From contig CM054177.1 in NCBI GenBank assembly GCA_028829895.1, forward strand, positions 29,277,564 through 29,341,563: 64,000 nt of DNA, given 5' to 3'. The position numbers and the translations under genes are program-made. The DNA is from Sinotaia quadrata. Lineage: Eukaryota > Mollusca > Gastropoda > Architaenioglossa > Viviparidae. Below, piece by piece: positions 1 through 15,000 of this stretch. The notes beneath the pieces are model-generated. The model was not told the DNA's origin, did no database searches, and was given only the letters and a program-made list of their open reading frames with translations. Every line of letters starts with the position of its first letter. The stretch's first letter is position 1.

Positions 1-46
1 GATTTAATCTGGAACTTTTGTCTGAGGGTATTCTTCTTGGCACATC
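1..46 (-). CDS. MAP4K exon 12, cut by the window edge
   Basis: After acceptor TTGCAG the phase-0 frame reads [15 protein letters not shown], which fits the linker segment after the acidic stretch in MAP4K proteins (xVPxRI). Short and partial, so less certain than the other exons. Confidence 0.6.
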
Positions 47-3000
47 CTGCAACAACTAATATGTACAAAATAATATAAACACTTTGGAAATATGTTATTG
101 TTTACATAAAAAAACTAACATTTATAAAACAAAAACAATCTTGAAGTCTGTCAAAGTTCACCTGAATAATGAAAACATGCCAAGGAATGCAAACAATCTT
201 AAAATCTGTCAAGATTTACCTGAATAATGAAAATATGACAAGGAATGCAAACAATTCTGAAATGTCAAGGTTTACCTGAATAATGAAAACAGGCCAAGAA
301 ATGCAAACAATTCTGAAACTTGTGAAGAGTTTATATAAACAACTGGAACATACATAGGAAGATATTGTTGGTGGATTCAATATATGAGCCTGTTCAATGC
401 TAAATACTTTACACAACAATTAGAACACACAAAGGAAGATATTGTTGATGGTTTCAATATGCAAGCCAGTTCAACACTAAATAATTGACATCAACAGCTG
501 GAACATACAAAAGAAGACAGAGTTGGTGATTTCAATATGCAGGCCAGTTGAACACTAAATAATTGACATCAACAGCTGGAACATACAAAAGAAGACAGAG
601 TTGGTGATTTCAATATGCAGGCCAGTTGAACACTAAATAATTGACATCAACAGCTGGAACATACAAAAGAAGACAGAGTTGGTGATTTCAATATGCAGGC
701 CAGTTGAACACTAAATAATTGACATCAACAGCTGGAACATACAAAAGAAGACAGAGTTGGTGATTTCAATATGCAGGCCAGTTGAACACTAAATAATTGA
801 CATCAACAGCTGGAACATACAAAAGAAGACAGAGTTGGTGATTTCAATATGCAGGCCAGTTGAACACTAAATAATTGACATCAACAGCTGGAACATACAA
901 AAGAAGACAGAGTTGGTGATTTCAATATGCAGGCCAGTTGAACACTAAATAATTGACATCAACAGCTGGAACATACAAAAGAAGACAGAGTTGGTGATTT
1001 CAATATGCAGGCCAGTTGAACACTAAATAATTGACATCAACAGCTGGAACATACAAAAGAAGACAGAGTTGGTGATTTCAATATGCAGGCCAGTTGAACA
1101 CTAAATAATTGACATCAACAGCTGGAACATACAAAAGAAGACAGAGTTGGTGATTTCAATATGCAGGCCAGTTGAACACTAAATAATTGACATCAACAGC
1201 TGGAACATACAAAAGAAGACAGAGTTGGTGATTTCAATAATCATGCCAGTTCAATACCGAATACTTTACACTAACAACTAGAACACACAAAGGAAGATAT
1301 ATTTGGTGGTTTGAATATGCAAGCCAGTTCAAAACTAAATACTGAGTGTGAGTGTGGTTGAGTGTATAGCTACAAACTCAAAGTATGCTGCTGTTATATT
1401 TTATTTACCAAATAATATCAGTTATATCACCTACAAAATCTACAATATTACTGATGGTGCAAAAACAGGAAAACGGTATTATAAATTGTGCTAAAACAGG
1501 GGAACAATTATTCAAGAATGTTTTAAATCATTTGAAATATAAAAAACAAAGGAACATGAATCAAGAAATAAGTTCAAAGGTTGAAAGCAAAATGAAAACA
1601 TTTCAATATATATATATAGTGATACAAAATCAATATATTAACTACAAATACATAATGTTGGTAGATGAATGTGTGTATGCCTGTGTGTGTGTGTATGTGT
1701 GTGAGTAATTAAAAAAAGTTCAGTGGTAATTAGTTCAACCTTTCTGTGAACACTGAATATAAATTCATGTCCAGAAGTTTTTCAATAAATAAGTTTAATC
1801 CTTCTCTGCATGTTGCATGTAAGTATATGAACATAATGAATAACGAACAGATGGCACAAATTTCCCTCAGTGAAACAAATATTAGTGATGCTGTCTGGGA
1901 AAACCTGGCTAAACTGAAAAAATTCAAAAGTGTTTTTTTTTTATAATTTATTAAAGTTTAGAATCTCATGTTTATTTTAAAACAAAAATTAATTTATGTC
2001 AGATAGTTTTTAACTATACATTTTTTTTTGAAAGTATATACCTCCCTGGCCTATCAAAGGGGAGTAAACGAGTACAAATGGCTGTAGTGCTAAAGTGAAA
2101 AAAAATTCAAAAGTGGGTTTTTATAATTTATTAAAGTTCAGAATCTCATGTTTATTTTTTAAAAAAAAATTAATTTATGTCAGATAGTTTTTTCACTATA
2201 CATTTTAAAAAATACATACCTCTCTGGACTATCAAAGAGGAGTAATCAACTGCAAATGGCTGTAGCGCAAAATTAATTTTAGCGACTGTAGCAGGGTTTT
2301 CCCAGACAGCATCACATTTATGCACTTAGTGCACACAATAACAAATATATGGGGGAAAAACCCACTTAATGACAGATGAATCAGAGGTGGACTGGGCACA
2401 GGATTAAGAAGCTAGATTTTATCTTGTACTTGTAGATAGAATCTAGCAGAAATAAATATTATTTTACACTTTGACCCTTAATGTCCTGTTATTTCCAGTT
2501 GATGTTTTATATACTGTTAGCTTTTAATATATTGTTAGCTATCAGCTTTGGCCCTAATGTCCTGTTATTTTCCTCTATGACCATTAACATTCAATAGTTC
2601 TTTATATGGAATTTTTTATGATGAATTTCAGCGGCTGTAATTTTGAGGATTTTTTAAAATAAAATTAATTTAGTACCCATTTCATATATATATAAATATA
2701 CAGACTAAACAGTTTAATTTTCTTTTTTACATTTATAAAACCTGTGTAATTTACTTTTAAAATTATGTCATTGTAATGAACCAGTAACCCATCCACACCT
2801 CTCTGCCATTTTTGCTTTCATAGTTAGACATCATGCTACTGCCTATGGTAAAGAATCACAAAAAGTTTGAGAAAATTTTTACCCTGAAGCATATGACTCC
2901 ATTGATAGTGATGAATGTTAGCCAGAGAATCCATCTGATGTGCCAGAGGACAATAATTTATCTACTATGCCAGATATAAGAAAGGAACTTGGGTCAAAAT

Positions 3001-6000
3001 TAGCAAACATTTAGCCTGTTTTCACAAAACTCAGCTCAACACACCTTTGAGGGTCACAGTGTATTATTAATGAAGTCTAGACAATGACCACATAATTCAT
3101 TACTATAACTATACTCATAACTTTTCCGGTCTTTGCCACAATATATACAGAGTATTATTCCATATATTTATACTGCAGTTATCTAGCAACGAGTGCTAGT
3201 GTGCTTTATTTTCTTTTATTCTAAGCTGATTACCTATAACTTAAACACCCACTGCTTTAAATTAAAATCTACTTTTTATTATGCCATTCCAAAGTAAATA
3301 TTTAAAATTATTAAAAGACTAAAAAGAGGTCTTATTTTTATTTATAATACAGGGCTACAACACCTACTGATGTGGACCAAGGCCCATCCAACCCATTGCC
3401 TACATTTCTTCCTGACAATCCACCAGGAACTTAGTGACCTGAAGAAGCCAAGGCTAGAGAAGGAATAAGGAAGTGTCTTAGACACAGTGATAATTTTCCC
3501 AATTTTTTCCGGCAAATTTCCCATTGCCTACATTTCTTCCTGCTAATCCACCAGGAACTTAGTGACCTGAAGAAGCCAAGGCTAAAGAAGGAATAAGGAA
3601 GTTTCTTAGACACAGTGATATTTTTCCCTATTTTTTCCAGCAGATTTCTTACATTTATGCAATTTTACAACTGAAAATGTGTATTTAGTAGGACATACTA
3701 AACCATCAATGTATGAAGGATGGAAGATGCTGTTAATGGGATGTGTATATTTATTGGTTTGCTGAGTATATGGGATTATTCAAAACTCAATATACTGAAA
3801 GATATTGGTGTACTAGATCAAATCAAGGTTTATGGGTAAAGGCTTTCATGACTCAAACAAATAACATTTTGACCAAGCCAAGACCCTAATCCCAATGATA
3901 AATTAGACAAAGTTAGACTTCTTTTTGAAAGTGATTGGAGAAAGTGTCAGAAATATTTTCAACTGGGTCAAAATGTGTCTATGGCTGAATGGATGGTGAG
4001 GAATAAAGACAGATATTCCTTTTATAATATATCAGAGATAAACCCATAAAGCAAGGAATGAAATTATGGGTACTTGCTGATTCAGTGATATGGATATACT
4101 TGTGAAAAAGGAAAAAATACTAGTTCATCTGATTCTGGCCTTGTTTATAATGTAGTAATGAAATTTACAAAATCCATTTTTAATAAGGGATATGGCAAAG
4201 ACAATAAATGCAATAGGAACAGTCAGAAAAGCATTTCTTAATGTTTTAAAAATTGTGAAAGTTTCACAAAAATCATAACAGGAGATATGAGATGGCACTG
4301 AGAGGAAGAAGCATAAAACTAATTAAAAGCAATAGTTTTATGACAAAATGATAAATGATTCTGAAAACAGACACAAGAAACTGAAAAAGCAAAACATAAA
4401 CATGGTGTTTTCAGGCTAAATCCACATAATGCATTTATAGAATGTGATCTGAAATTATGGATCAATAGACAGAAAATAAAGATTAGATAAATCAATATAA
4501 ATATAGTGATTAAGATGTTTGTACAACAACATACCAAGACCCCAAAATATATAAATTAATTAATTTTGAATTTTAAAAGAAGTCTGTTCAGAAAATACAT
4601 TCTGATAAGGATAGCATACCCCTTCATCGTCTGTTTCAATAGGATCATATGCATGAGAGGGATTCTGTGACTTCTCCAGCAACTCTTTTGTCAGTCTCCG
4701 AGTTAAATCTCCTTGAAGGAATGTGTGCTGGACAAGAAACAAAAAATGTTATACGTCATACATCTGAGGACTAACTGCAACACATTTCAAATCAAGGAAT
4801 GAGTTAAGGAAAGCCTTACACAAAAGGACCCCAAGCATATTTTACATACAGTACTGTTCAAGTACAGTTCAATTTACATCAAACTGACAACCTACAATGA
4901 TGGAGTAAAATTAAATCTATTTCACTGCAGTTGTTTTACTCAAATGACTGTCTGCTTTGGCTTGACCTCTTTTTTTGTACTTTTCTTACAACTACCCACA
5001 CTGATAACTGACTTTCATAATGATTTTAAAATGTTTCCTATAAATCCAATAATACTAGACACTTGGTAAAGATAAAGAAAAAATGCCATACCTCTAACAG
5101 TTTGTCTGCTGTTGGCCGTTTCTTGGGGTTCTTAGTGAGAGTCATCTTAACAAAATGTTGGAAGATGGAGGACCTGTCAGGATAAAAAATACTGATGTAC
5201 CAAGAGCACACAAAAGAGACAGTGAATAAAGAATAGGATATAAATATATAAAAACTAAATCTACATTTCACTCACTCATTGTTCTGATGTGAATTTTGGA
5301 GGCAAGGTAAACATGTAATGAAGATACAGAGCACAGCAACAAACAAAAATAAAAGATGTAAAGAACAGAAACTAAAAGAGGTGAATGTTTACATGACAAG
5401 AAAACCCTTCAATTATTCGGGTGTGGTGAATGTTGGAAGTTGGGTAGACACAAAATAAAGGAAGATAGCAGAGTAACAAAAAGATAAAGGGACTGGAACA
5501 GAATATAGTTACTGTTTCCAAAATAAATACAATCATACCATTTGTTTTTGTCTTTCAACTGTGGTGGTTTGAAACCACTCTTGGACATGAGAAAGAGTGC
5601 TCTGAAAAAAATTCAAATAAATTAGTCAGAATATGGAAATAAGATCTACACACTGAACAAATAACTACTACAACGAACTATAATTAATTTCTTTTTAAAG
5701 GATGTCTTATTCTTCACTGATATATTAAATATTCTAATATAGTCTAATTTAATTGTCATGAAAGAAGTTTTTATTTTTTAGTAACAATTCAAATTTAAGT
5801 AAACAATTAAATAAAGTAGTCAGTGTGAATGTGTCCTTAGTTGGAAGTGCAGACTTCTGGGAAGAGTAGAGACAGATGGGGGTTGTGCTTGCCTTTGCGT
5901 GGGCGTAAAACATTTGGCACATGGGAGAAATTAGTGCAAGAACCTGGCTGACCTTGTACTAGGGCACTAGGCGGTCAGATGAGCTGCATAGGCGTTCTTA

Positions 6001-9000
6001 AAATTATATTTTTAGAAGGATGCGTGGGTGTTATATTTTAAAGAGGGATGCATGGGTGTTTCGATTGTATAAATACCTTTTTGTGCTATTGACCATTACA
6101 CATGCCTAACAGACGAAACTTTATCGCAATCTATTCGAACACTTGTGTGTTAGACAAATAGCATAGTATTATGAGACTTGATGTCGTCTGAATTTTGAAT
6201 ACCTTTGTTATTTGTTAAATTTTAGTTAAATTCCCTTTTACTTTGTTAACACAATTATTGTAGTTGGTTCTTTATGCAAATAGACCTAAAGGATTGGGTG
6301 GGGGCGAATGAGGAGAAAAAGGAGATTGAATGCATAATTAACTATAATTGTTTAACATTTCCCAGTTCGTTCTTTGTACACAAGTTTGCCTGTCTATAAA
6401 TTTGTTGGCTTAAACTACAAGTGTTAAATTTGATCAGACTGAAGGGTGAATTTGAGCAGCCAGTCTGTTTCAGGATACGAGAACGAATTTTAATTAACCT
6501 AAATTCTAAAATTCTGAAACAGGGTCTATAAATAAAAACTGGACACGTAACAAAAGTATTTGTTAAAGCATTTGTATTATCGAGAGGTGAAGGCTTTTAG
6601 AAGTACTATTGTAAAACTCATGCCTATTGAAATAGCAGTGAAAATTTTGATGTACAAAGATAATAATCTTGATTCTTTATAATACTGTTTATGTAAGGAG
6701 CTAAGAATATAAGAGAGCATTGTTTATGTACCGCATTGGATGAAGATCAAACATAGGCGGTTGAAGTTCTGCGAACTCAATAGCTGTAATGCCTACTGCC
6801 CAGATATCACACTGTTGGTTGTAGCCACCCTTGCGCTCAACAGCAGCAACTTCAGGAGCCATCCTGTTATGTCCATGTGAATATACAGAAGAGACAAATA
6901 TTATATGCCCATGTAAATATAAATAGAAGTGACATAAATATTATTTATGCCCACGAGAATATACAGAACACTGATATAAAGATTATATGCCCATATGAAT
7001 ATATAGAGCAGTGACAAATATTTATGTCCGTGTGAATATACAGAACAGTGTCATAAACAATACATGTCTGTGTGAATATACAGAAGAGTGACATAAATAT
7101 TATAAGCCCATGCTAATATAGAGAAGAGTGACATAAATATGTTATGCTCATGTGAATATACAAAACAGTGAAATAAATATTATGATATGCCATGTGAATA
7201 TATAGAGCAGTAATATAGATATTATATGCCATGTGAATATATAGAGCAGTAATATAGATATTATATGCCCAAGTGAATATACAGAACAGTGACATAAATA
7301 TTATATGCCCAAGTGAATATACAGAACAGTGACAAATATTATATGCCCAAGTGAATATACAGAACAGTGACATAAATATTATATGCACATGTTAATATAT
7401 AGAGCAGTGACAAATATTATATGCCCATGTGAATATATAGAACAGTAACACAAAATCATGAGATATAAAACAGTGACATAAATATTATAATGATGATATG
7501 CCCATGTGAATATATAGAACAGTGACATAAATATTATGAGCCTATGTGAACACAAAAAACCTGACATAAATATCATGATAATGCCCATATGAATACATAA
7601 AACAGTGATATAAATATTATGATATGCCAAAGTGAATATACAGAAGACTTCTTATAAATAAAGGTGTTTAACTAAAGGCACCTTATAACACAGCCAAGTA
7701 CATTTTTTTCATTTTAAATCTGAGCTTTATTGACATTTGCATTATGCTTGAATAGTTTCTATAGCAATTGTTTCTTTCAATGTGTGCAAGTGTGTGTGTT
7801 TGTGTGTGTGTGTGTGTGTGTTTGTGCGCACGCGTGTGCGCGTGCAAATAAATGCTTCACACCATTAGGATCAACTGTTGTAGTTTTGATGAGATATTTT
7901 TATTATACTTTTTAGTATTACACAGAAACAACAGATAGAAACAAAGCTGAGCAAGTGATATGTCTGGTTGAGTGAAGTAAAATTAGAAATTAATTTCAGA
8001 ATATGAGTGATATATATATATATATATAAAAATTTACAATTTAAAGTACTACACATTTTGGTCCCCAAAAAGAAATTAATAAGATAAAATCTATCAAAAT
8101 ATAAACATTTTTTCAATTATTTTAGTGTGTTTTACTTTACATAAAACTGGGATTGAAATATAATAAAATCTGAAGAATGAATCTTGATAAATATTTTTTC
8201 TTTTCTTTTTATATGTGTAGCAATGTGACCTTAATAGTAAGCTCTGATTTAACTACTTTAAAATAAAGAAAGATAACATTCAAAATTAAAACCTCTTCAA
8301 AGTGTCATATCATGATATGATTAAACTTACCAATATGGTGTTCCTATGAAAGACTTTCGTTTACACATTGTGGCTGTAATTTGAGCTGACACACCAAAGT
8401 CAGCTGGAAAAAATAATCAAGTTTTGACTAGTAAAATATTTTGTAATGTAAGTTTATCTCTGATGATTAAAAATGATTTGTCTGTCATACAAGCAAACTG
8501 TAAGAGTTATGTATTGATTATACTACACATAAGCCAGAGCTAGGGGTCCATAATTACAAAAGGAATTGAAAGACAGCTTAATCAAGACAAAAGTCTCAAG
8601 GGTGATGCCCCTTCTTTAGTATCATTTTTGATTAGTACAACCAAGATGTGTGCCATGTCAGCTTTTCAATCATTTCTTTTTCCAAGATAAATCTCCCACT
8701 TGATGTTTGTACTTAATTTGGTACTTTTCATTAGTAATGTCCTTTTGTATGTCTCCAAGATAAGGTAAGGCTAATTTTCTTTGTTAACACTATCAGTCTC
8801 AATTTTAAATATAAAAAGGATTTTAGATAAACTACCTAGAGACTGCTGACCAAATCTTTTGTGCCCTCAAAGTATGAACATGGAGAATTTTGAACACAGT
8901 AATCTCTCATGATACTTCCAGACAACTCTTCAATGATGACTTACATCCAAACAAAGTTATTTCATGATAATTTTAGACAACTCTTTAGTGATGACTTAAT

Positions 9001-12000
9001 CTAAAATTATCTCTGATGATACTTTCAGACAACTCTTCAGCGATGACTTACATCCAAAGTTATCTCATGATACTTTTAGACAACTCTTTAGTGATGACTT
9101 AATCTAAAGTTATCTCTCATGATACTTTCAGAAAACTCTTCAGTGGTAACTTAATCAAAACCAAGGAAGGTCTAAATCTACCAAATACTAGCCAGACAGT
9201 TCCTACTACAGTGTGCAGGCAAGCACCGTGTTTTTACAAGCATGTCACATTCCATGGGGTGACTGAACATGACAGCACAAAGCTATACATTCCATGGGAT
9301 GACTGAACATGATAGTACACACTCTCTCCACACAGGATGCCCTCTCTTCTCTAAGGTACTCTGCACCTATTGGTTTTTCATTCAATCTGCCTGTGACTTG
9401 AGAGGGAAAAAAAACCCACACAGATATTTTAGCCACAAGATGGAATGCTTGGCTGCCACTACACAGCTGTCTCCATTTACAGAATAAGCTACATTTGAAA
9501 TGTCAAATCAGTTGGAATAATGCTAGTATTTGCCTCCCCAACAGCTATTATGATTCCAAAAATTCTGGTGAAGATCAAACTTAAGCATGCTGTTTGAACA
9601 TATATTTCAACAACAAAAATGCCAATGAGAAAGAATTTAAATAGTATCATGCCCCTGTTTTCCATCCAAGTTCAAAATTGTTTGCGCTATATCTACAAAT
9701 CTTACAGTCAGCACACTAAAGGCCATTCACTGATTCAGTCATTCAACACTGATTGCACTGTGGCTATAAGAAAGACCAGCTCTATAAGAGTTCACTGTAA
9801 ATGGCATGGTCACTGGCACAAAATTAGAGTGCTTGATTCCCTTCAGGTCTCTAAAGCTAAATTGGCTGATGTTTTGTATAGTTACTTGAAGTCAAGACAC
9901 TTCCAAGATTAAACATTATAGATCCATGCCTCCTGAAGCATTCAGACATTTTAATGGTTCTAACACAAGACTGTCATCTTATGGCTAATATGGAAAAAGG
10001 GAGATCTTTTCTCCTCCCTAACATGAGATTTAGAATAGTTTATGAACTCTCTGAACTGTGACTTTATTAAAACCATAAGAAAGTTAAGAATTTATAAATT
10101 ATATCTTTTAAAAGCTTCTTCCTGACAGCCATGTTATGATGTGAAGAATCAGTGAAATTCATGCTTTATCTGGGAAATTACTTCCTTGAGAAAATGGATC
10201 ACTCAATTAAAGGATCCATTTTTTTTTTAAAATAAAAAAAGCAAAGTATAGGTTGCTTAACAAGACTGTCAGTCAAATAATTATCTCCCTATGTCACTAT
10301 CAGAGTGTAAATATATATTTCTTCCATGCAAAACTCAATTAGGGTAGTGAAGATATATCTAAAGTCACACACATAGACCAGCTAAATCTAGTTTTCTTTA
10401 TCTCTTCAAGAGTCAGACTTGATAAGTATTGATTAAAATAAATACATATTTTCAGTCAGAATTTTATCATTTTGGTAAATACATATATGTAGTCAGAATT
10501 TAATCAAAGTTAAAATAAATACATATTTGCAGTTAGAATTTTATCATCTTGGTAAATACATATTTGCAGTTAGAATTTAATTATCATGGTTAAAGTAAAT
10601 ACATATTTGCATTCAGAAGTGTCAGACTTGAATCATCGGAGCTATCATATATAAGGTCAGATTTATATCATCTTGGCTAAAGTCATGAAAGTGACATATC
10701 AGAACCCTTACAGCACACCCAAATTTTATATGGGCCCAAGAAATCAGAACTGTTTTGTTCTGTTCAGCATTTTATAGCATAACGAAAGAGATTATGGCAA
10801 CAATGGAATGAAGGACATCTGCATCTTTGGAAAAATTCTACCTTCAAGAAATGATTACTGGATCACAAGTCACAATATGCAGTATAACCTGTAAACCCCC
10901 AATGGTATGCTCAAGTTGTAAGCATTCAGGAAAAATATATTTCATGTAAAATATTTATTTCCTAAGAGATTAAAAATGTGCTTCTAAAACAAAGATTACA
11001 TTAAAAAGAAAATATAAAAAATTTTCCTCTTGGGCATTAAATAATAAAGTAAAGAATTATAGTAAAATGGGGTTAAAACTCATTCCAAGTATTCAAAATT
11101 TGCTCTTTATTAAAAGCAAATCAAGGTTCCAAAGCTGATTTCACAATACCATATGGGTGACAAATGAAATCAGACATCATGCAAATTTCCTAATGTTCTT
11201 TATTATGAAAATCCCTCATGCCTCCACACTTGGTAAGTATTGAGGAGAAAAAAAAAGTTTACTTCAAGACAACCAAGTGCCTATACTAAGAGAGATGACA
11301 GAGGATAACAAAAAGGAAAGCAATGGTATCATATACTTGCCAAAAAACTCTTTCAGCATTTAAAATAAAATTGAAAAAGAGAAATGACAATAAAAAAATA
11401 AAAAAACTGCATAAAAAAGACCACTCACCAAGCTTTATATCCCCCTCCTCGGTAAGCAAAATGTTTGCACCCTGAAAAAAACAAAGCTTTGTTTTACGTT
11501 CACCAATGGCCAAGTCATCCAGACTATATGGCTATATAATGACTTTTCATTAAGGGATCATTTGGATGGATGGATATTTACATGCCTATATAATGACTTT
11601 TCATTAACGTTTCATTTGGATGGATGAATATGTACATGCCTATATAATGGAGGATGGAAAGGAGGCAAGACCAAGAAATAGCAGTACCTATAAAATTTAT
11701 TAAAAAAATCATAGATTTGAGAATATATCAGTCGAACCCACTTAATTCGGCATCGGCTAATTTTCCAACCCTAGTAATTCAACGTTTTTGAAGTGGAACT
11801 GCCAAATTCACTCTGTCTTAGCATTTCCTCATCGATTATGTCGATTCTTTTATTTTGCCAAACCCTACTAACTCGGGCACAAAAGAGGGCCCAAACTGCA
11901 ACTTAAATCGGTTACCTCGACCCCTGTGATGGCTTTTGAAAATGTTAGTTACCGATGCCTCTTCGCCATCTCGCTAACAATACATGGTCAAGGCTTGTTA

Positions 12001-15000
12001 AAACTGCAGCTTAAACTTAGAAGGGCATTGTTTCCTCATCAGGCACGAAGTTTGCCATGGGCAAAATAGGCACACTGTTGCCCTTCATGTTAGCCCACTT
12101 TTGAAGTAACCGCTTGTACGATGCTTTCAGAGGTGGCTTCGCCCCCCCCTCCCCCTTTGGAGAGCGGTTGAGGGTGTGCACCTGATAAGTGCGACCTGTT
12201 TCACCCCCTTCCTCCTGCCCTCCACCTTAGAAGCAAACCAAGACCGAGAACATGAAGATGAAAGGTCTATTGCAGCTTCTGGATTGAGTGTGAGTGAAAC
12301 ACACACAGACACAAAATGACTCACGACTTTAATTTTGATACAGTGTACTTGGTTAGCTTTTCGTAAAAACGGACTACACATACACCCTGCAGTTTTATTT
12401 GATTTTGTGAACAATCTTTGTGTTTGCAATGTTGGAGAATATAATGAAAGGTTTGTACGTTTTTATTGTATACATGTACTGGTAAATCTCTGCTGTTAGT
12501 TGGTGCATATAAGTCTTTGTTGTTAGCAAACAATGTACATGTATGTACATTTTATAACAAGCTGATTGTGTCATCAAACAAATCGCGGCAATGCTGTTGT
12601 GTAAAAAAAAAATCAAAAACATGTCCATGTACATTCTCATTTATTAACGCACATCATGTACATAAAGAAATTTCAAGTGCATTATATGTAATATTGAAGC
12701 ATTTGTTTTCAAGTAGAATGTTAAAGGCAAAAAGCAACAAAGCAGTTTAGACTTTGTAAAGAAACCATATTAACCGTGTGTACTATAAACCTTTTGTTGT
12801 TAGCAAACATGTACATTTTTATAGCATGCCGATCGCATCATCAAACAAATCGCAGCAACACTGTTCTGTAAAAAATCACCAAACACGTGTATGTACATTC
12901 TCATTCATTAACGCACATCATGTACATAAAGAAATTTCAAGCACATGTTATAGTACTGTAATATATTGCCGCCATATTGGTTTTTGGTAATCTCAATCAT
13001 CAGGTAACTCAACACTTTTTGGCAAACCCCTAGGCCGTCGAATTATCCGGGTTTGACTGTATATTGTTCCTTCAAGTTTATTGATGTGTGAACTAAAAAG
13101 AAACCCACAAAAACAAACTTAAACATACACAAGAATATATACAATGTTCCTTCAAATATAAAAGTGTTTGTACCATTTACTTAATAAAGGCAAGACAAGA
13201 AAGGCCTTCTTTGCTCTCTGGCATAGTAACAATTCCTAAATGAGGTTTAGTATGAATTTGTGCAAAATGGAATTGAAAAATCTTGCTACATGTGAAAAAG
13301 TACAATTCATCAATTGCAATCTGATCAGCAAAGTCCCCAAGAGCTAGTAATTAGTGTTTTGAATGCACATCTCAACACTTCAGTAGAATTATAATAACCA
13401 TTTAACTATTACTAATGCATTATTGTTTTCTTTTAATTCATATTTTAATTTTCAAGTTAATCATAATTCACAATTTTGAGACAAACAGACAAAAAACCAA
13501 TTTAGTCAAAATTCAGTTTTGAAAGTAGGAGAGATCAACCAAGCAGACAGAAAACCAAGTTTGTCATAATTCACAGTTCTGAAACAAGCAGACAGAAAAC
13601 CAATTTAGTGAAAATTCAGTTTTGAAAGTAGGAGAGATCAAGCAGACAGAAAACCAAGTTTGTCATAATTCACAGTTCTGAAACAAGCAGACAGAAAACC
13701 AATTTAGTGAAAATTCAGTTTTGAAAGCAGGAGAGATCAAGCAAGCAGACAGAAAACCAATTTAGTGAAAATTCAGTTTTGAAAGTAGGAGAGATCAAGC
13801 AGACAGAAAACCAATTTAGTGAAAATTCAGTTTTGAAAGTAGGAGAGATCAAGCAGACAGAAAACCAATTTAGTGAAAATTCAGTTTTGAAAGTAGGAGA
13901 GATCAACCAAGCAGACAGAAACCAAGTCTGTCATAATTCACAGTTCTGAAACAAGCAGACAGAAAACTAAGTCATAATTCACAGTTTAGAGACAAGCAGA
14001 CTGAAAACCAAGTTAGAAAGTCATAATTCACCGCTTGTAGACAAGCAGACTGAAAGCCAAATTAGAAAGTCATAATTCACCGTTTGTAGACAAGCAGACT
14101 GAAAGCCAAATTAGAAAGTCATAATTCACCGTTTGTAGACAAGCAGGCTGAAAGCCAAATTAGAAAGTCATAATTCACCGTTTGTAGACAAGCAGACTGA
14201 AAGCCAAATTAGAAAGTCATAATTCACCGTTTGTAGACAAGCAGACTGAAAGCCAAATTAGAAAGTCATAATTCACTGTTTGTAGACAAGCAGACTGAAA
14301 ACCAAATTAGTCATAATTCACCATTTGTAGACAAGCAGACTGAAAGCCAAATTAGTCATAATTCACAGTTTGTAGACAAGCAGACTGAAAGCCAAATTAG
14401 AAAGTCATAATTCACCGTTTGTAGACAAGCAGACTGAAAACCAAGTTAGAAAGTCATAATTCACCATTTAGAGACAAGCAGACTGAAAACCAAGGTAGTC
14501 ATAATTCACAGTTTTTAGATGAGCAGATAAAAAACCAAGTTAGGCAGTCTTAATTCACATTTTTCGAACAAGCAGACAAAAATCCAGGTTAGTCTATACA
14601 GTCATAGTTTACAGTTTTTGAGACAAGTAGACAAAAAAAACCCAACAGTTTTGAAACACACAGAAACCAAGTTAGTCAGTTAGTCATAATTCATAGTTTT
14701 AAGACTATCAGACAAAAATCAGGTTAACTATAATTCACAGTCTTGAAAGTACAAGTAATTAACTGCAAGTTTGTAGCAATTTAGAAAAAAAATTTCGAAG
14801 GGGTTTTCAAGGAGTTTAAATGATTAACATAATTCTTTATTTTAGATTAATTTACAAGGTAATTCTGCAGCTTTACTGCTTAATGAAAGGAAATGTTTCT
14901 CAGAACTTAAGCTGGAATTTAGCTTGATGTATTTGTTATGTGTTCAGAAAGTGGTGTAGCGCTATCATTTAGTGACATTTTTGGATGATCATATATATAT

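Noticed and set aside
492..1271. Regular 78-bp direct repeats that might suggest a CRISPR array
   Set aside because: There are no unique spacers and the whole unit repeats. The region is a eukaryotic intronic minisatellite.
5823..6545. Solo LTR with TG...CA ends around the TATA box
   Set aside because: I could not find matching ends or a convincing target duplication.
9619..9912. 97-codon plus-strand ORF
   Set aside because: No recognisable domain, no splice or promoter context, inside an intron.
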